From Gammaproteobacteria bacterium (lineage in GTDB: Bacteria; Pseudomonadota; Gammaproteobacteria; S012-40): a DNA stretch of 64,000 nucleotides. How positions within the stretch are numbered: position 1 is the stretch's first letter; every line of letters starts with the position of its first letter. This document shows, piece by piece, positions 20,466 through 29,962 of the stretch. A program made the translations under genes and the position numbers. Below the pieces are notes generated by a model. It was not told the DNA's origin. It did no database searches and was given only the letters and a program-made list of their open reading frames with translations. The DNA lies in assembly GCA_015487785.1 (NCBI GenBank), contig WFPC01000004.1, positions 1-64,000 on the forward strand, read 5' to 3'.

Positions 20466-21995
20466 TCAAAAGGCCACGAAGGGTTGGGGGATCTGTTCGG
20501 GCTGGCCGATCCGGTAGCCACTGGCCTTGCGGCACAGGTTGTGGGCGAAGTCGAAATCCTGCTGGAATTCCGCGTGCACCCGGTAGAGAGGCTCGCCCCG
20601 TTGGACGGGATCGCCCAGTTTCTTGAGCAGGTCGACGCCGGCGCGCTTGTCCATGGGGGCGCCGGCGATGCGGGCCAGCCTGGCCAGATGATAGTTGTCG
20701 ATGGCGGTGACCACGCCGTCGTGATCGGCGGCCACTTCGAAGCTCAGCGGGCCGGGTTCCAGCACGGCCTCGTTGCGCCCCTGGGCATCGATGATGTCGT
20801 TCATCTTGGCGATGGCGCGCCCGGAGTCGAGGATGTCGCGGGCGATGGCATAGCCCTGGCCGCCGCGCACGTCGGGATCGAACTCGATCACCCGCCCGGC
20901 CAGTTGCAGGGCCTTCTGGCGCAGGTCGGCGGGGGCCTCGGGGTCGTTGCTCAGCACCTGCATCACGTCGCGCGCCTCCAGCACCGGGCCGATGCCGCGG
21001 CCGATGGGCTGGCGGCCGTCGGTGATGACCACTTCCAGATGAATGTCCAGATGGTCGCCGACGAATTCGAACAGCTTGCGCAGGGCCAGGGCCTGACGCA
21101 TGTGGCGCACCTTGGCGGTGGGGCCCACGGGAATGTCGATCAGCAGGTGGGTGGAGCCGGCGGCCAGCTTTTTGGCCAGGATGGAGGCGATCATCTGTCC
21201 CGGCGAGTCGATGCCCAGGGGGCGCTCCACCGAGATGAGGATGTCGTCCACCGGCGCCAGGCGGGCGGTGCCGCCCCAGGCCAGGCAGCCGCGCTGATGA
21301 CGCACGATGCCCAGCAGCTCGCCAGGATCGAGGTTGACCTTGGCCAGTACTTCCATGGTGTCGGCGGTGCCGGCCGGAGAGGTGATGGCACGCGAGGAGG
21401 TCTTGGGGATGAGCATGCCGTGGGCGGCGACGATGGGTACTACCAGCATGGACGTGCGGTTGCCGGGAATGCCGCCGATGCAGTGCTTGTCGGCCACCAG
21501 GGGTTCCTGCCAGTCCAGTCGCTCGCCGGTGTTGATCATGGCGCGGGTGAGATAGAGGATCTCGTCGCGGTCCAGGCTGTTGCCCGAGGCCACCAGGAAG
21601 GCGGCCATTTCCATCTTGGAATAGCGATTGTCGGCGATATCGCGGGCGATCTGATCGAAGTCGTGCTGGTCCAGTCGCTCGCCATCGATCTTGCGCCGTA
21701 CCGCTTCCATGGAGGCCGGTGGTTCGGCGTGGGCCACGCTCACCAGGCTGCCTTCTGCCACGCCGAGCTGGGCGAAGGCCTGTTGTGACAGGCCCAGTTC
21801 GCCGGGATTGACGATGTTGGCGTCGTCGACGACATTGAGCACGGCCAGGATGCGGCCGCCGTCACTGCCGATTTCGATCTTGGACAGGGCCTGGAAGCCT
21901 TCCGCCCGGTAGGTTTCACACTCCCGGTGCATGTAGGCCACGTTTTCGTGGTAGGTGTCTATGCCAACCTGGCGCAGGTGCAGTTGATCAGCCAT
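20466..21995 (-). CDS. Thymidine phosphorylase family protein, AMP phosphorylase-like
   Basis: 509 residues, matching the 'type 2' thymidine phosphorylase/AMP phosphorylase branch, longer than DeoA (about 440) through an N-terminal domain of about 80 residues. The phosphate-binding motif reads [14 protein letters not shown] and is followed by [22 protein letters not shown], both typical of this branch. Archaeal relatives convert AMP and phosphate to adenine and ribose 1,5-bisphosphate; bacterial members carry predicted names only. Adjacent to a PRPP-synthetase-like gene, so a nucleotide phosphorolysis/PRPP route is plausible. The conserved start at 21995 follows the ABC gene by 12 bases. Confidence 0.88.
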   Translation of the reverse strand: MADQLHLRQVGIDTYHENVAYMHRECETYRAEGFQALSKIEIGSDGGRILAVLNVVDDANIVNPGELGLSQQAFAQLGVAEGSLVSVAHAEPPASMEAVRRKIDGERLDQHDFDQIARDIADNRYSKMEMAAFLVASGNSLDRDEILYLTRAMINTGERLDWQEPLVADKHCIGGIPGNRTSMLVVPIVAAHGMLIPKTSSRAITSPAGTADTMEVLAKVNLDPGELLGIVRHQRGCLAWGGTARLAPVDDILISVERPLGIDSPGQMIASILAKKLAAGSTHLLIDIPVGPTAKVRHMRQALALRKLFEFVGDHLDIHLEVVITDGRQPIGRGIGPVLEARDVMQVLSNDPEAPADLRQKALQLAGRVIEFDPDVRGGQGYAIARDILDSGRAIAKMNDIIDAQGRNEAVLEPGPLSFEVAADHDGVVTAIDNYHLARLARIAGAPMDKRAGVDLLKKLGDPVQRGEPLYRVHAEFQQDFDFAHNLCRKASGYRIGQPEQIPQPFVAF

Positions 21996-22007
21996 GGGGC
22001 GAGTGTA

Positions 22008-23786
22008 TCACTTTTCCTGCTGTTGCAGGGCCCACATGCGGGCATAGGCACCGCCGCGAGCGAGTAGTTCGGCGTGTCCGCCGGCCTCGATGATGCGACC
22101 GTGTGCCATCACCAGGATGCGGTCGGCGTCGACGATGGTGGACAGACGGTGGGCGATCACCAGGGTGGTGCGTCGGTGGGCGATTTCCGCCAGCGCCTGC
22201 AGGATGGCCTGTTCGGCATGGGAGTCCAGCGCCGAGGTGGCCTCGTCGAAGATCAGGATCCTGGGGTCCTTGAGAATGGCGCGGGCGATGGCCACCCGTT
22301 GTTTTTCGCCCCCCGAGAGCTTCAGGCCGCGCTCGCCCACCTCGGTCTGGTAGCCTTCGGGCAAGGAGAGGATGAAGTCGTGGATGTGGGCCAGGCGGGC
22401 GGCCCGGTAGACTTCCTCGGGATCGGCCTCGGGCTTGGCATAGCTGATGTTGTAATAGAGGGTGTCGTTGAACAGCACGGTGTCCTGGGGCACGATGCCG
22501 ATGGCCGCGCGCAGGGAGCGCTGCTGGACCTGGCGAATATCCTGGTCGTCGATGAGGATGCGGCCGCCGTCCACGTCGTAGAAGCGGAACAGCAGCCGGG
22601 CCAGGGTGGATTTGCCGGCGCCGCTATGGCCCACCACGGCCACTTTTTGTCCGGGGGGGATCTCGAAGTCCACCTGATGCAGGATGGGGCGCTCGGGGTG
22701 GTAGCCGAAGTCCACTCGCTCGAAACGCACCCGGCCCTGGCTGACTTGCAACGGCCTGGCGCCGGGGGCATCGGCAATCTCGGCGTGCTTGTCCAGCAGG
22801 CTGAACATTTTTTCCATGTCGGCCAGGGAATGCTTGATCTCCCGGTAGACGAAACCCAGGAAGCCCAGTGGCATGTAGAGCTGAAGCAAGTAAGCGTTCA
22901 CCAACACCAGGTCGCCGATGGTCATTTTCTGCTCCACCACCTGCTGGGCGGCCAGGATCAACAACAGGGTCATGCCCACGGCGATGATGCTGCCCTGGCC
23001 CAGGTTGAGCAGCGACAGCGAGGTCTGGTTCTTGATCGCGGCGCGTTCCCAGCGCGCCAGGTTGGCATCGTAACGGCGGGCCTCGAAGTCCTCGTTGCCG
23101 AAGTATTTCACCGTCTCGTAGTTGAGCAGGCTGTCGATGGCGCGGGTGTTGGCGCGCGAGTCCAGTTCGTTCATCTGGCGGCGGTACTTCATGCGCCACT
23201 CGGTGACCACCAGGGTGTAGGCGATGTAGACCACGATGGTGCCCACGGTGACGAGGGCAAACCGGGCATCGTAGTTGAGCAGCAGGATCAGTGCCACCAG
23301 GGCGATTTCCGCCAACGTCGGCAAGATGTTGAACAGCATGAAGCTGAGCAGGAAGCTGATGCCCCGGGTGCCGCGTTCGATGTCGCGCGAGATGCCACCG
23401 GTCTGGCGTTCCAGGTGGAAGCGCAGCGACAGGGCATGCAGGTGGCGGAATACCTTGAGCGCCACCCGGCGAATGGCGCGCTGGGTGACCTTGGCGAAGA
23501 CCACGTCGCGCAGTTCGCCGAAGGCGCTGCTGGCCAGGCGCAGCAGGCCGTAGGCCAGCAGCAGGCCCAGCGGCAGGGCGATCACGCTGACCTGGCTGCG
23601 GTCCAGGGCATCGACGATGTCCTTGAGCACCAGCGGCACCCATACCGTGGCCACCTTGGCGATGCCCAGGCAAAGGAGAGCAATGATCACCCGGCCCTTG
23701 AATTCCCACAAATAAGGCAACAGGGTGGCAATGGTGCGCCAATCGCCGGGGCGGGCTGGTGTGGTATCGTCGTGCGCTGGGCTCAT
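22008..23786 (-). CDS. Atm1/HMT1-type ABC transporter, fused permease and ATPase
   Basis: 592 residues: a six-helix ABC membrane domain (residues ~20-330) and a nucleotide-binding domain. Walker A is GHSGAGKST, the Q-loop region is VPQDTVLFNDTL, the signature is LSGGEKQRVAIARAIL, Walker B is LIFDEATSAL, and the H-loop is VIAHRLSTI. The domain order and sequences such as SRDIERGTRGISFLL and LNYETVKYFGNE are diagnostic of the Atm1/ABCB7/HMT1 group, which exports glutathione-linked sulfur or metal species. The frame extends to 23924, but the ATG at 23786 gives the usual N-terminus. First gene of the five-gene minus-strand operon. Confidence 0.9.
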   Translation of the reverse strand: MSPAHDDTTPARPGDWRTIATLLPYLWEFKGRVIIALLCLGIAKVATVWVPLVLKDIVDALDRSQVSVIALPLGLLLAYGLLRLASSAFGELRDVVFAKVTQRAIRRVALKVFRHLHALSLRFHLERQTGGISRDIERGTRGISFLLSFMLFNILPTLAEIALVALILLLNYDARFALVTVGTIVVYIAYTLVVTEWRMKYRRQMNELDSRANTRAIDSLLNYETVKYFGNEDFEARRYDANLARWERAAIKNQTSLSLLNLGQGSIIAVGMTLLLILAAQQVVEQKMTIGDLVLVNAYLLQLYMPLGFLGFVYREIKHSLADMEKMFSLLDKHAEIADAPGARPLQVSQGRVRFERVDFGYHPERPILHQVDFEIPPGQKVAVVGHSGAGKSTLARLLFRFYDVDGGRILIDDQDIRQVQQRSLRAAIGIVPQDTVLFNDTLYYNISYAKPEADPEEVYRAARLAHIHDFILSLPEGYQTEVGERGLKLSGGEKQRVAIARAILKDPRILIFDEATSALDSHAEQAILQALAEIAHRRTTLVIAHRLSTIVDADRILVMAHGRIIEAGGHAELLARGGAYARMWALQQQEK

Positions 23787-23850
23787 GGGCTTGTATTCCT
23801 GGTTTCTGCCCCTAGTTATAGGCTTGGCCCGCGGGCCGGCGCGATTATTG

Positions 23851-23856
23851 TATAAT
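23851..23856 (+). promoter_or_regulatory. Consensus -10 box (TATAAT) upstream of fmdB
   Basis: A perfect TATAAT followed by GCGCGCC, 88 bases before the fmdB ATG. The candidate -35 TTGGCC at 23824 leaves a long 21-base spacer, so the -35 is doubtful. The same GTATAATxCGCGC context recurs before valS. Confidence 0.5.
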
Positions 23857-23944
23857 GCGCGCCAATTGATTGTCGGTTTGGGGCAAGCTGCGAATTGTAC
23901 CGGAAACGCGGCCCCCGGCAGCAAGAAATCGAGGAGAGCAGGAC

Positions 23945-24211
23945 ATGCCTATCTATGAATACCGTTGTGAACGCTGTGGTCACGAACTGGAAGCTATTCA
24001 GAAAATGAGCGACGAGCCCCTGCGGGATTGTCCGGCCTGTGGCGAGGCGGGACTGAAAAAACTGATCTCGGCCGCCGGTTTTCGGCTCAAGGGTGGCGGT
24101 TGGTACGAGACCGACTTCAAGAGCGGCAAGAAAAAGAACCTGGCCGGCGACGGTGATACTCAGAGCGCTGGCAGCGACAAGAAGGCCGCCAGCGGCGACA
24201 ACGCCGGCTGA
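23945..24211 (+). CDS. FmdB/CxxC_CXXC_SSSS family zinc-ribbon protein
   Basis: 88 residues. The N-terminal zinc ribbon with two CxxC pairs is visible as YRCERCGHELE and DCPACGEAGLKKL, which is the FmdB-type regulatory domain; the C-terminal half is a low-complexity Gly/Ser/Lys/Asp tail. Such small proteins are very often found directly before aspS, as here. Function unknown; a metal-binding or nucleic acid-binding role is assumed. GAGGAG stands 9 bases before the ATG. Confidence 0.9.
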   Translation: MPIYEYRCERCGHELEAIQKMSDEPLRDCPACGEAGLKKLISAAGFRLKGGGWYETDFKSGKKKNLAGDGDTQSAGSDKKAASGDNAG

Positions 24212-24282
24212 GAATTGTAATTTCACCCTGAAACGGGCACACTTGCCGCTTTTTCGCACCGAGACAAGAGGAATTCGAGTTC

Positions 24283-26061
24283 ATGCGCAGCCATTACTGT
24301 GGCCAGATCAACGAGAGCCTGGCGGGAGAAGTCGTCGAAATCGCGGCCTGGGTGCACCGGCGCCGGGATCATGGCGGGGTGATTTTTCTGGACATGCGCG
24401 ATCGCGAGGGCTTGGTGCAGGTGGTGTTCGACCCCGACACCCCGGCCACCTTCGCTCTGGCGGAGCGAGTCCGGAGTGAGTACGTACTTCGTATAAAGGG
24501 CTTGGTGCGTCTTCGCCCGGAGGGCACGGAAAATGAGAATCTGGCCAGCGGCAAGGTGGAGATCCTGGGCCAGGAACTGGAGATCCTCAACCGCGCGGCC
24601 ACGCCGCCGTTCCAGATTGAGGACGAGGACGTGTCCGAGGAACACCGGCTGCGCTATCGCTACATCGACCTGCGCCGTCCCGAGATGTTCCAGCGCCTGA
24701 AGCTGCGCGCCGAAATCACCCGCCAGATGCGTGCCTTCCTGGATCGGCACGGTTTTCTCGATATCGAGACCCCCATGCTGACCAAGGCCACGCCGGAGGG
24801 CGCGCGCGACTATCTGGTGCCCAGTCGCACCCACGAAGGCAGTTTTTTCGCCTTGCCGCAGTCGCCGCAATTGTTCAAGCAATTGCTGATGATGTCGGGG
24901 ATGGATCGCTATTACCAGGTGGTGCGCTGTTTCCGTGATGAAGACCTGCGCGCCGACCGCCAGCCCGAGTTCACCCAGCTCGATGTGGAGACCTCGTTTC
25001 TCGACGAGGAGCAGATCATCGACCTGATGGAGGCCATGTTGCGCGAAGTGTTCGCCGAGGTGCTGGATGTGACCCTGCCCGATCCCTTCCCGCGCATGAG
25101 CTATGTCGAGGCCATGGCGCGTTACGGCAGCGACAAGCCCGATCTGCGCATTCCCCTGGAACTGGTGGATCTCAAGGACGTGATGGCCGGGGTGGAGTTC
25201 AAGGTATTCTCCGGTCCGGCCAAGGATCCCAAGGGCCGGGTGGCGGCCCTGCGCCTGCCCTCCGGCGGTGAGCTGAGCCGCAAGGAAATCGACGACTACA
25301 CCGCCTTCGTGGGTATCTATGGCGCCAAGGGGCTGGCCTATATCAAGGTCAACGACCCGGCCCGGGGGCGTGAGGGCTTGCAGTCGCCCATTCTCAAGTT
25401 TTTGCCCGACGAGGTCGTGGCGGCCATCATCCAGCGTACCGGCGCCGAGGCGGGCGACCTGATCTTTTTCGGCGCGGACAAGGCCAGCGTGGTCAACGAA
25501 TCGCTGGGCGCGCTGAGGGTCAGGCTGGGGCACGACCGTGGCTTGCTGGAGCCCGGCTGGCGACCATTGTGGGTGGTGGATTTCCCCATGTTCGAATGGG
25601 ACGACAAGACCGGCCGCTGGACGCCCCTGCACCACCCCTTCACTGCGCCGGCCGAGGGCGATGTGGACAAGCTGGAGAGCGATCCCGGTGCCTGTCATTC
25701 ACGCGCCTACGACATCGTGCTCAACGGCACCGAGATCGGCGGTGGCTCCATGCGTATCCACCGGGAAGAGGTACAGGAGAAGGTCTTCCGCGCCTTGGGC
25801 ATCGGTGAGCAGGAAGCGCGCGACAAATTCGGTTTCTTGCTCGATGCGCTCAAATACGGTTGTCCGCCCCACGGCGGCCTGGCCTTTGGGCTGGATCGCC
25901 TGGTGATGCTGATGAGCGGTGCCTCGTCCATTCGTGAAGTGATGGCCTTCCCCAAGACCCAGACTGCCGCTTGTCTGCTTACCGGCGCGCCATCACCGGT
26001 TTCCTTCGAGCAACTGCGCGAGGTGGGTATCCGCCTCGCCAAGTCGGCCAAGGCCGGTTGA
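24283..26061 (+). CDS. aspS: Aspartyl-tRNA synthetase (probably non-discriminating, Asp/Asn)
   Basis: 592 residues, bacterial type: N-terminal OB anticodon-binding domain, class II catalytic core with a GAD insertion. Motif 2 is [18 protein letters not shown] and motif 3 is [12 protein letters not shown]. Two residues thought to decide tRNA specificity are of the relaxed kind: His30 in HRRRDHGG (Leu in the E. coli enzyme) and Gly81 in RPEGTEN (Lys in E. coli), as in Pseudomonas. This predicts that the enzyme also charges tRNA-Asn, to be amidated by GatCAB. It follows fmdB by 71 bases and precedes nadA. Confidence 0.96.
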   Translation: MRSHYCGQINESLAGEVVEIAAWVHRRRDHGGVIFLDMRDREGLVQVVFDPDTPATFALAERVRSEYVLRIKGLVRLRPEGTENENLASGKVEILGQELEILNRAATPPFQIEDEDVSEEHRLRYRYIDLRRPEMFQRLKLRAEITRQMRAFLDRHGFLDIETPMLTKATPEGARDYLVPSRTHEGSFFALPQSPQLFKQLLMMSGMDRYYQVVRCFRDEDLRADRQPEFTQLDVETSFLDEEQIIDLMEAMLREVFAEVLDVTLPDPFPRMSYVEAMARYGSDKPDLRIPLELVDLKDVMAGVEFKVFSGPAKDPKGRVAALRLPSGGELSRKEIDDYTAFVGIYGAKGLAYIKVNDPARGREGLQSPILKFLPDEVVAAIIQRTGAEAGDLIFFGADKASVVNESLGALRVRLGHDRGLLEPGWRPLWVVDFPMFEWDDKTGRWTPLHHPFTAPAEGDVDKLESDPGACHSRAYDIVLNGTEIGGGSMRIHREEVQEKVFRALGIGEQEARDKFGFLLDALKYGCPPHGGLAFGLDRLVMLMSGASSIREVMAFPKTQTAACLLTGAPSPVSFEQLREVGIRLAKSAKAG

Positions 26062-26083
26062 ATCAACCCGTGGAGATGAGGAC

Positions 26084-27190
26084 ATGGCAGTAGAGTCCGT
26101 CGCCATTCAGAATTTCATGCAACTGGACGATCCCCAGTGCGAGGAACGCATACGTCGCGCCAAGGCCAAACTGGGTGAACGGGTGGTGGTGCTGGGGCAT
26201 CACTACCAGCGCGAGGAAGTATTCCGGCATGCCGATTTCGTCGGCGACTCCCTCAAGTTGTCACGCCTGGCGGCGGGCTCCCGTGCCGATTACATCGTGT
26301 TCTGTGGGGTGCATTTCATGGCCGAGGTGGCGGATATTCTGTCCGGGCCACAGCAGGTGGCCATCCTGCCCGACCTGGCCGCCGGCTGCTCCATGGCCGA
26401 CATGGCCGACCAGGCCAGGGTGGAGCGGGCCTGGCGCGAGCTGGACGAAATGCTCGGTGGCGAGGTGGAACAAGGAGTCACCCCGGTCACCTACATCAAT
26501 TCCGCCGCCGACCTCAAGGCCTTCTGCGGTCGCCACGGTGGCATCGTGTGCACGTCCACCAATGCCCGCAACGTGCTGGACTGGGCCTTCGGCCAGCGTG
26601 AGAAGGTATTGTTCTTTCCCGATCAGCACCTGGGTCGCAATACCGCTTATGCCATGGGTATTCCACTGGAAGACATGGTGGTATGGGATTTCGACCAACC
26701 CCATGGCGGGCTCACGCCGGAACAGGTGCGACGGGCCAGGATGATACTGTGGAAGGGCTTTTGTTCGGTGCATCAGATGTTTCGCCCCGAGCACGTCGAC
26801 GCCTTCCGGGCCAAGTACCCCGAGGGGAAGGTGATCTCACATCCCGAGAGTGCCTTCGAGGTGTGTCAGAAGTCCGACTACGTGGGTTCCACCGAATACA
26901 TCATCAAGACCATCGCCGAGTCCGCCCCGGGCACCCGCTGGCTGGTGGGCACCGAGCTGAACCTGGTCAACCGCCTGCACCAGCAGTTCAAGGACGAGGG
27001 CAAGTCGGTGCACTTCATGTCGCCCACGGTGTGCATGTGTTCCACCATGTTCCGCATCAGCCCGCAGCATCTGGCCTGGACCCTGGAAAACCTGGTCCAG
27101 GGGCAGGTGGTCAACCGTATCAGCGTGCCGGCCGCGGAGGCCGAGCAGGCGCTCAGGGCGTTGAATCGCATGCTGGAGGTTTCGCCTTGA
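26084..27190 (+). CDS. nadA: Quinolinate synthase A
   Basis: 368 residues. NadA condenses iminoaspartate with dihydroxyacetone phosphate to quinolinate in NAD synthesis and holds a [4Fe-4S] cluster. The three probable cluster cysteines lie in DLAAGCSMADMA, KGFCSVHQMF and SPTVCMCSTMFRI. Substrate-binding motifs VVLGHHYQREEV, YINSAADLKAF and DQHLGRNTA are intact. It begins 22 bases after aspS. NadB and NadC are not in the window. Confidence 0.96.
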   Translation: MAVESVAIQNFMQLDDPQCEERIRRAKAKLGERVVVLGHHYQREEVFRHADFVGDSLKLSRLAAGSRADYIVFCGVHFMAEVADILSGPQQVAILPDLAAGCSMADMADQARVERAWRELDEMLGGEVEQGVTPVTYINSAADLKAFCGRHGGIVCTSTNARNVLDWAFGQREKVLFFPDQHLGRNTAYAMGIPLEDMVVWDFDQPHGGLTPEQVRRARMILWKGFCSVHQMFRPEHVDAFRAKYPEGKVISHPESAFEVCQKSDYVGSTEYIIKTIAESAPGTRWLVGTELNLVNRLHQQFKDEGKSVHFMSPTVCMCSTMFRISPQHLAWTLENLVQGQVVNRISVPAAEAEQALRALNRMLEVSP

Positions 27191-27306
27191 TCCGTCGAGG
27201 TGGCGGAATTCGCGGCCGCGGCGGGCGAGGAAATTTCGTGATCAGGCTGGAATCGTGATGGCCGTTTCCCGTAATCTCAAAGCCTTACTCTGAGTATTCG
27301 GGTGGT

Positions 27307-28365
27307 TCAGGCCTGTCGCAGGGCGTTGCCCAACGCCTCGAAATCCAGTGGCTTTGCTTGTTGGGGGTGATTCAGGGCCAGGGTCTGTTGCAGGGCCTCG
27401 CGGGCCGCTTGTTCGGGTTGCTGCAAGGGTAGCTTGCCGGTCAGCTCTTCGAGAAGGGATTTCAGCTCCTGGGCCAGCCTGGCCACCGGGGTGGGCAGGC
27501 TGCGGCTTTCCTGTAGGGCCTGGATACTGCGGTATTCTTCCACACTGCGCAGATTGACGTTGAAACTCTGCAGTTCATTGCCGTCCAGGCTCAGCATCGC
27601 GGCCTGCTCGGTCACCTCCTGCAGGCTGCCGTTCTGGAAGGCATCGGCCAGTTCGGCCACCTGTTGCATGAATTGCTCGATGGCCTTGCGCTCGCCCTCG
27701 TCCAGTTGACCTTTCACCCGAATACGCATCTGTTGTGACAGGCTGGCTTCCTGGCCATTGGCCTGGAAACGGGTGTTGGCGTCGGCATAGTCCATGGCCG
27801 TGCGGGTCTGTTGCCACTGGCGGCTGAGTTCGATGGTCACGATGTCGCCGTCGCGGGTCTTCAGTTGCAGCGAGAGACTGTTTTCACTGCGGTATTGTTC
27901 CAGGCTGGCACTGCTGCGCTGGCTGCTCAACTCGTCTTGCAAGCGTTGCTGCAGGGTGTCGATGTCCTGTGTCACGACGTCGTTGAGCATCCCGGCACGG
28001 GCCAGGTCTTCGCGGCCACTGCGCAGACCACTGTCGATACTCCGGGCAAGCTGCTCCCGACCGGCCTGGCCGCTGCGCAGCAGTTGTTGAGCCATGGCCA
28101 TGACCCGCCTGGCAGTGGCCTCGGGGCCATTGTCCACGTTGTTATAGGGTGTACTTGGAGGGGGCGTGAGCTGGCCCAGGCGGCCGAGGTGTTCGCCGAT
28201 GCGGCGGGCGAGGAACTCGCGTGCCTGTTCGGGACGAATCTGGTTGAGTATCACGGGCTGGGCGTTTGCTGGACGCACGCTGCCGGGTCTTGCCCAGGGG
28301 CTGGGAAAGTCCGTGGCTAGGTTGGGCGCAAGACTCGTTGCCGCGAGACTGGTGGTGCTGTTCAT
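27307..28365 (-). CDS. DUF5610-like protein of unknown function
   Basis: 352 residues, no signal peptide and no transmembrane helix. It is rich in Gln, Leu, Arg and Ala and predicted mostly helical. The central part (PEATARRVMAMAQQLL, then SGLRSGREDLARAGML) looks like the DUF5610 type; the C-terminal half has heptad-like leucine spacing (LAQELKSLLEELTGKL). Cytoplasmic role unknown. The gene converges with nadA and is followed upstream by a separate small membrane protein gene 111 bases away. Confidence 0.65.
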   Translation of the reverse strand: MNSTTSLAATSLAPNLATDFPSPWARPGSVRPANAQPVILNQIRPEQAREFLARRIGEHLGRLGQLTPPPSTPYNNVDNGPEATARRVMAMAQQLLRSGQAGREQLARSIDSGLRSGREDLARAGMLNDVVTQDIDTLQQRLQDELSSQRSSASLEQYRSENSLSLQLKTRDGDIVTIELSRQWQQTRTAMDYADANTRFQANGQEASLSQQMRIRVKGQLDEGERKAIEQFMQQVAELADAFQNGSLQEVTEQAAMLSLDGNELQSFNVNLRSVEEYRSIQALQESRSLPTPVARLAQELKSLLEELTGKLPLQQPEQAAREALQQTLALNHPQQAKPLDFEALGNALRQA

Positions 28366-28476
28366 GTGCCGCTTCTCCGCGTCCTCTCAATTGCCCTGTC
28401 GGACGGCGTGGCGATAACTTTAGTGTTTTTTTTGCTGTCCGGGTCACGGCTTTGTCGTGCCGTGAGGCTTGACAAC

Positions 28477-28833
28477 TCAGCGCAGGAGGGATTGCTGGCG
28501 GCGTTTCTCCATTTCCTCCAAGGCTTGCTGGGGGCTGAGTTCCAGATCGTCGGGCTCGGCGAATTCCAGCAGCTTGCGGGCGCGCTCGTCGTTGCGCACC
28601 TGGAAGCGCACCAGCATCAGGGCCAGGCGGGTGTTGAAGGCCAGCGCCAGGATGGCGAACATGCTCAGCAACAGGCCCGCCTGCAGCAGTTCCCGCGGCA
28701 GATTGTCGAGCTGGGTGACGTAGACCACGGGAAAGAGCAGGATATAGGCCAGCAAGGGAGGCTTGAGTCGCTTGCGCAGCTCGAGCTGGCGTTGGCGATA
28801 GTGTTCCAGTAGCTGAATGTCATCTTGGGCCAT
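28477..28833 (-). CDS. Small two-helix membrane protein of unknown function
   Basis: 118 residues. Two hydrophobic helices are visible (PPLLAYILLFPVVYVTQL and LLQAGLLLSMFAILALAF), with a charged N-terminal helix (HYRQRQLELRKRLK) and a charged, probably cytoplasmic C-terminal helix rich in Glu and Arg. No family recognised. The start ATG at 28833 is preceded by a GGAAGCT stretch, a modest ribosome site. Confidence 0.65.
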   Translation of the reverse strand: MAQDDIQLLEHYRQRQLELRKRLKPPLLAYILLFPVVYVTQLDNLPRELLQAGLLLSMFAILALAFNTRLALMLVRFQVRNDERARKLLEFAEPDDLELSPQQALEEMEKRRQQSLLR

Positions 28834-28972
28834 GAGCTTCCCTGGGGCTGAGGAAAAAGCGGCATTCTAGGGGCCTGGCGGGCTTAGGGCAAGGTCCGCT
28901 GCGGTGGCGGGAAGAGATCCCGGTTTCTGCCCGCCTCGCTGCGACAGCCCGAGGCGGTTGGTGGCGATGGCG

Positions 28973-29962
28973 TCAGTGGCCAGCCGGGGTGGCCCCCAGC
29001 ACCAGCTCCAGGTTGATGCTGAACGACGGGCTGGGCCGGAAGCCCTGGCTGCGTTGCCACAGCATCAGGGGCACGATATCGAGGAAAATCCAGTCCTTAT
29101 ACAGCATCTTGCGAAAATAAATGTGGGCCGTGTAGCGGCTGGTGTGGAGTCGGGGGCGGTTTTCGCCCTCGGCGCTGAGCTGGTAGGCCAGGTAGCGCCC
29201 GGCACCGAGTTGCTGGAATACGGTGAGATATTGACTCAGTTCGAAGGTGTCGAGGCGCTGGCGCCAGGTGACGTGACTGCTGGCGCGAAACAGATGTTGT
29301 TCACCCAGCGGATGCTCCAGCTCCAGGCGGGTGGTCTCGCCCAGTCTGGTACTGGAATACCAGAAGATCATCTGTGACAGGCGTAGCTGCCAGTGCCCCC
29401 GTTGCATTTGATGGCGGGCCTTGAGGCGGGTGACGACTTCGGGACGGCGGGTCAGGCGCAGGCCGGCGCTGGCGCGCACGTTCCAGCGGGTCGACTGGCG
29501 CAGCAGGTATTGCAGGCTGGAGGTGATGGCGGTTTCGCCCTCGCTGCGTTGCGGCAAGACGTTGCTCTGGTCGATATCCTTTTCCTTGTCGGCCTCCTGT
29601 TGCAGGGAATTGCTCTCGATCACCAGCGACAGGCGTTCGTTGGTGCGTGGCAGGTCCAGCTTGACATGGGTCTTGAGAGTACTGGCAGGGCGGCTGCCGT
29701 AAACCAGGGTGTTGCTGTTGTAGAAACGCAGCTGGGTGCGATTGGTACGTTCGATCTCGCGGTTGGCACCGAAAAAACGATCGATGCTGTCGGACAACAT
29801 CACGATGCCCGTGGAGAGCCTGTCGCGGGTTTGTTCGGCCAGGCGCAGGGATTGCTGCAACAGGTCGGGAGAGCTTGTCGGTGTGTCACTGGGTGTTTCC
29901 GTGGCGCCCAGCGGGACGCTGGAGCAGATGAGGCACAGGCCCAACAGTGGACTAAGGCGCAT
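28973..29962 (-). CDS. Exported, probably outer-membrane protein of unknown function
   Basis: 329 residues. Signal peptide (SPLLGLCLICSSVPLGA), a short helical stretch (LLQQSLRLAEQTRDRL), then alternating strands rich in Arg, Leu and aromatic residues (TSSLQYLLRQSTRWNVRASAG, YFRKMLYKDWIFLDIVPLMLW, PSFSINLELVLG), consistent with a beta-barrel or barrel-like fold. No family recognised. The start is put at 29962 because the signal peptide begins there; this overlaps the ROK kinase stop by 11 bases, so the two are probably cotranscribed. Confidence 0.7.
   Translation of the reverse strand: MRLSPLLGLCLICSSVPLGATETPSDTPTSSPDLLQQSLRLAEQTRDRLSTGIVMLSDSIDRFFGANREIERTNRTQLRFYNSNTLVYGSRPASTLKTHVKLDLPRTNERLSLVIESNSLQQEADKEKDIDQSNVLPQRSEGETAITSSLQYLLRQSTRWNVRASAGLRLTRRPEVVTRLKARHQMQRGHWQLRLSQMIFWYSSTRLGETTRLELEHPLGEQHLFRASSHVTWRQRLDTFELSQYLTVFQQLGAGRYLAYQLSAEGENRPRLHTSRYTAHIYFRKMLYKDWIFLDIVPLMLWQRSQGFRPSPSFSINLELVLGATPAGH

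Noticed and set aside
20316..21788. A 490-codon plus-strand frame opposite the phosphorylase gene
   Set aside because: Shadow of the real minus-strand gene; low-complexity Gly/Val/His/Gln composition, no ribosome site and no motif.
22074..23855. A 593-codon plus-strand frame opposite the ABC exporter
   Set aside because: Shadow of the exporter, whose Walker and signature motifs are all on the minus strand.
24223..25698. A 491-codon minus-strand frame opposite aspS
   Set aside because: Shadow of aspS, which has clear class II motifs on the plus strand.
27206..27219. GAATTCGCGGCCGC, the EcoRI-NotI order used in cloning prefixes
   Set aside because: The following bases do not continue any common linker, and the sequence around is of normal composition; chance in GC-rich DNA.
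28444..28463. CACGGC/GCCGTG hairpin beside a run of eight T
   Set aside because: The T-run (28428-28435) is on the wrong side and strand for either neighbouring gene, so I do not call a terminator.
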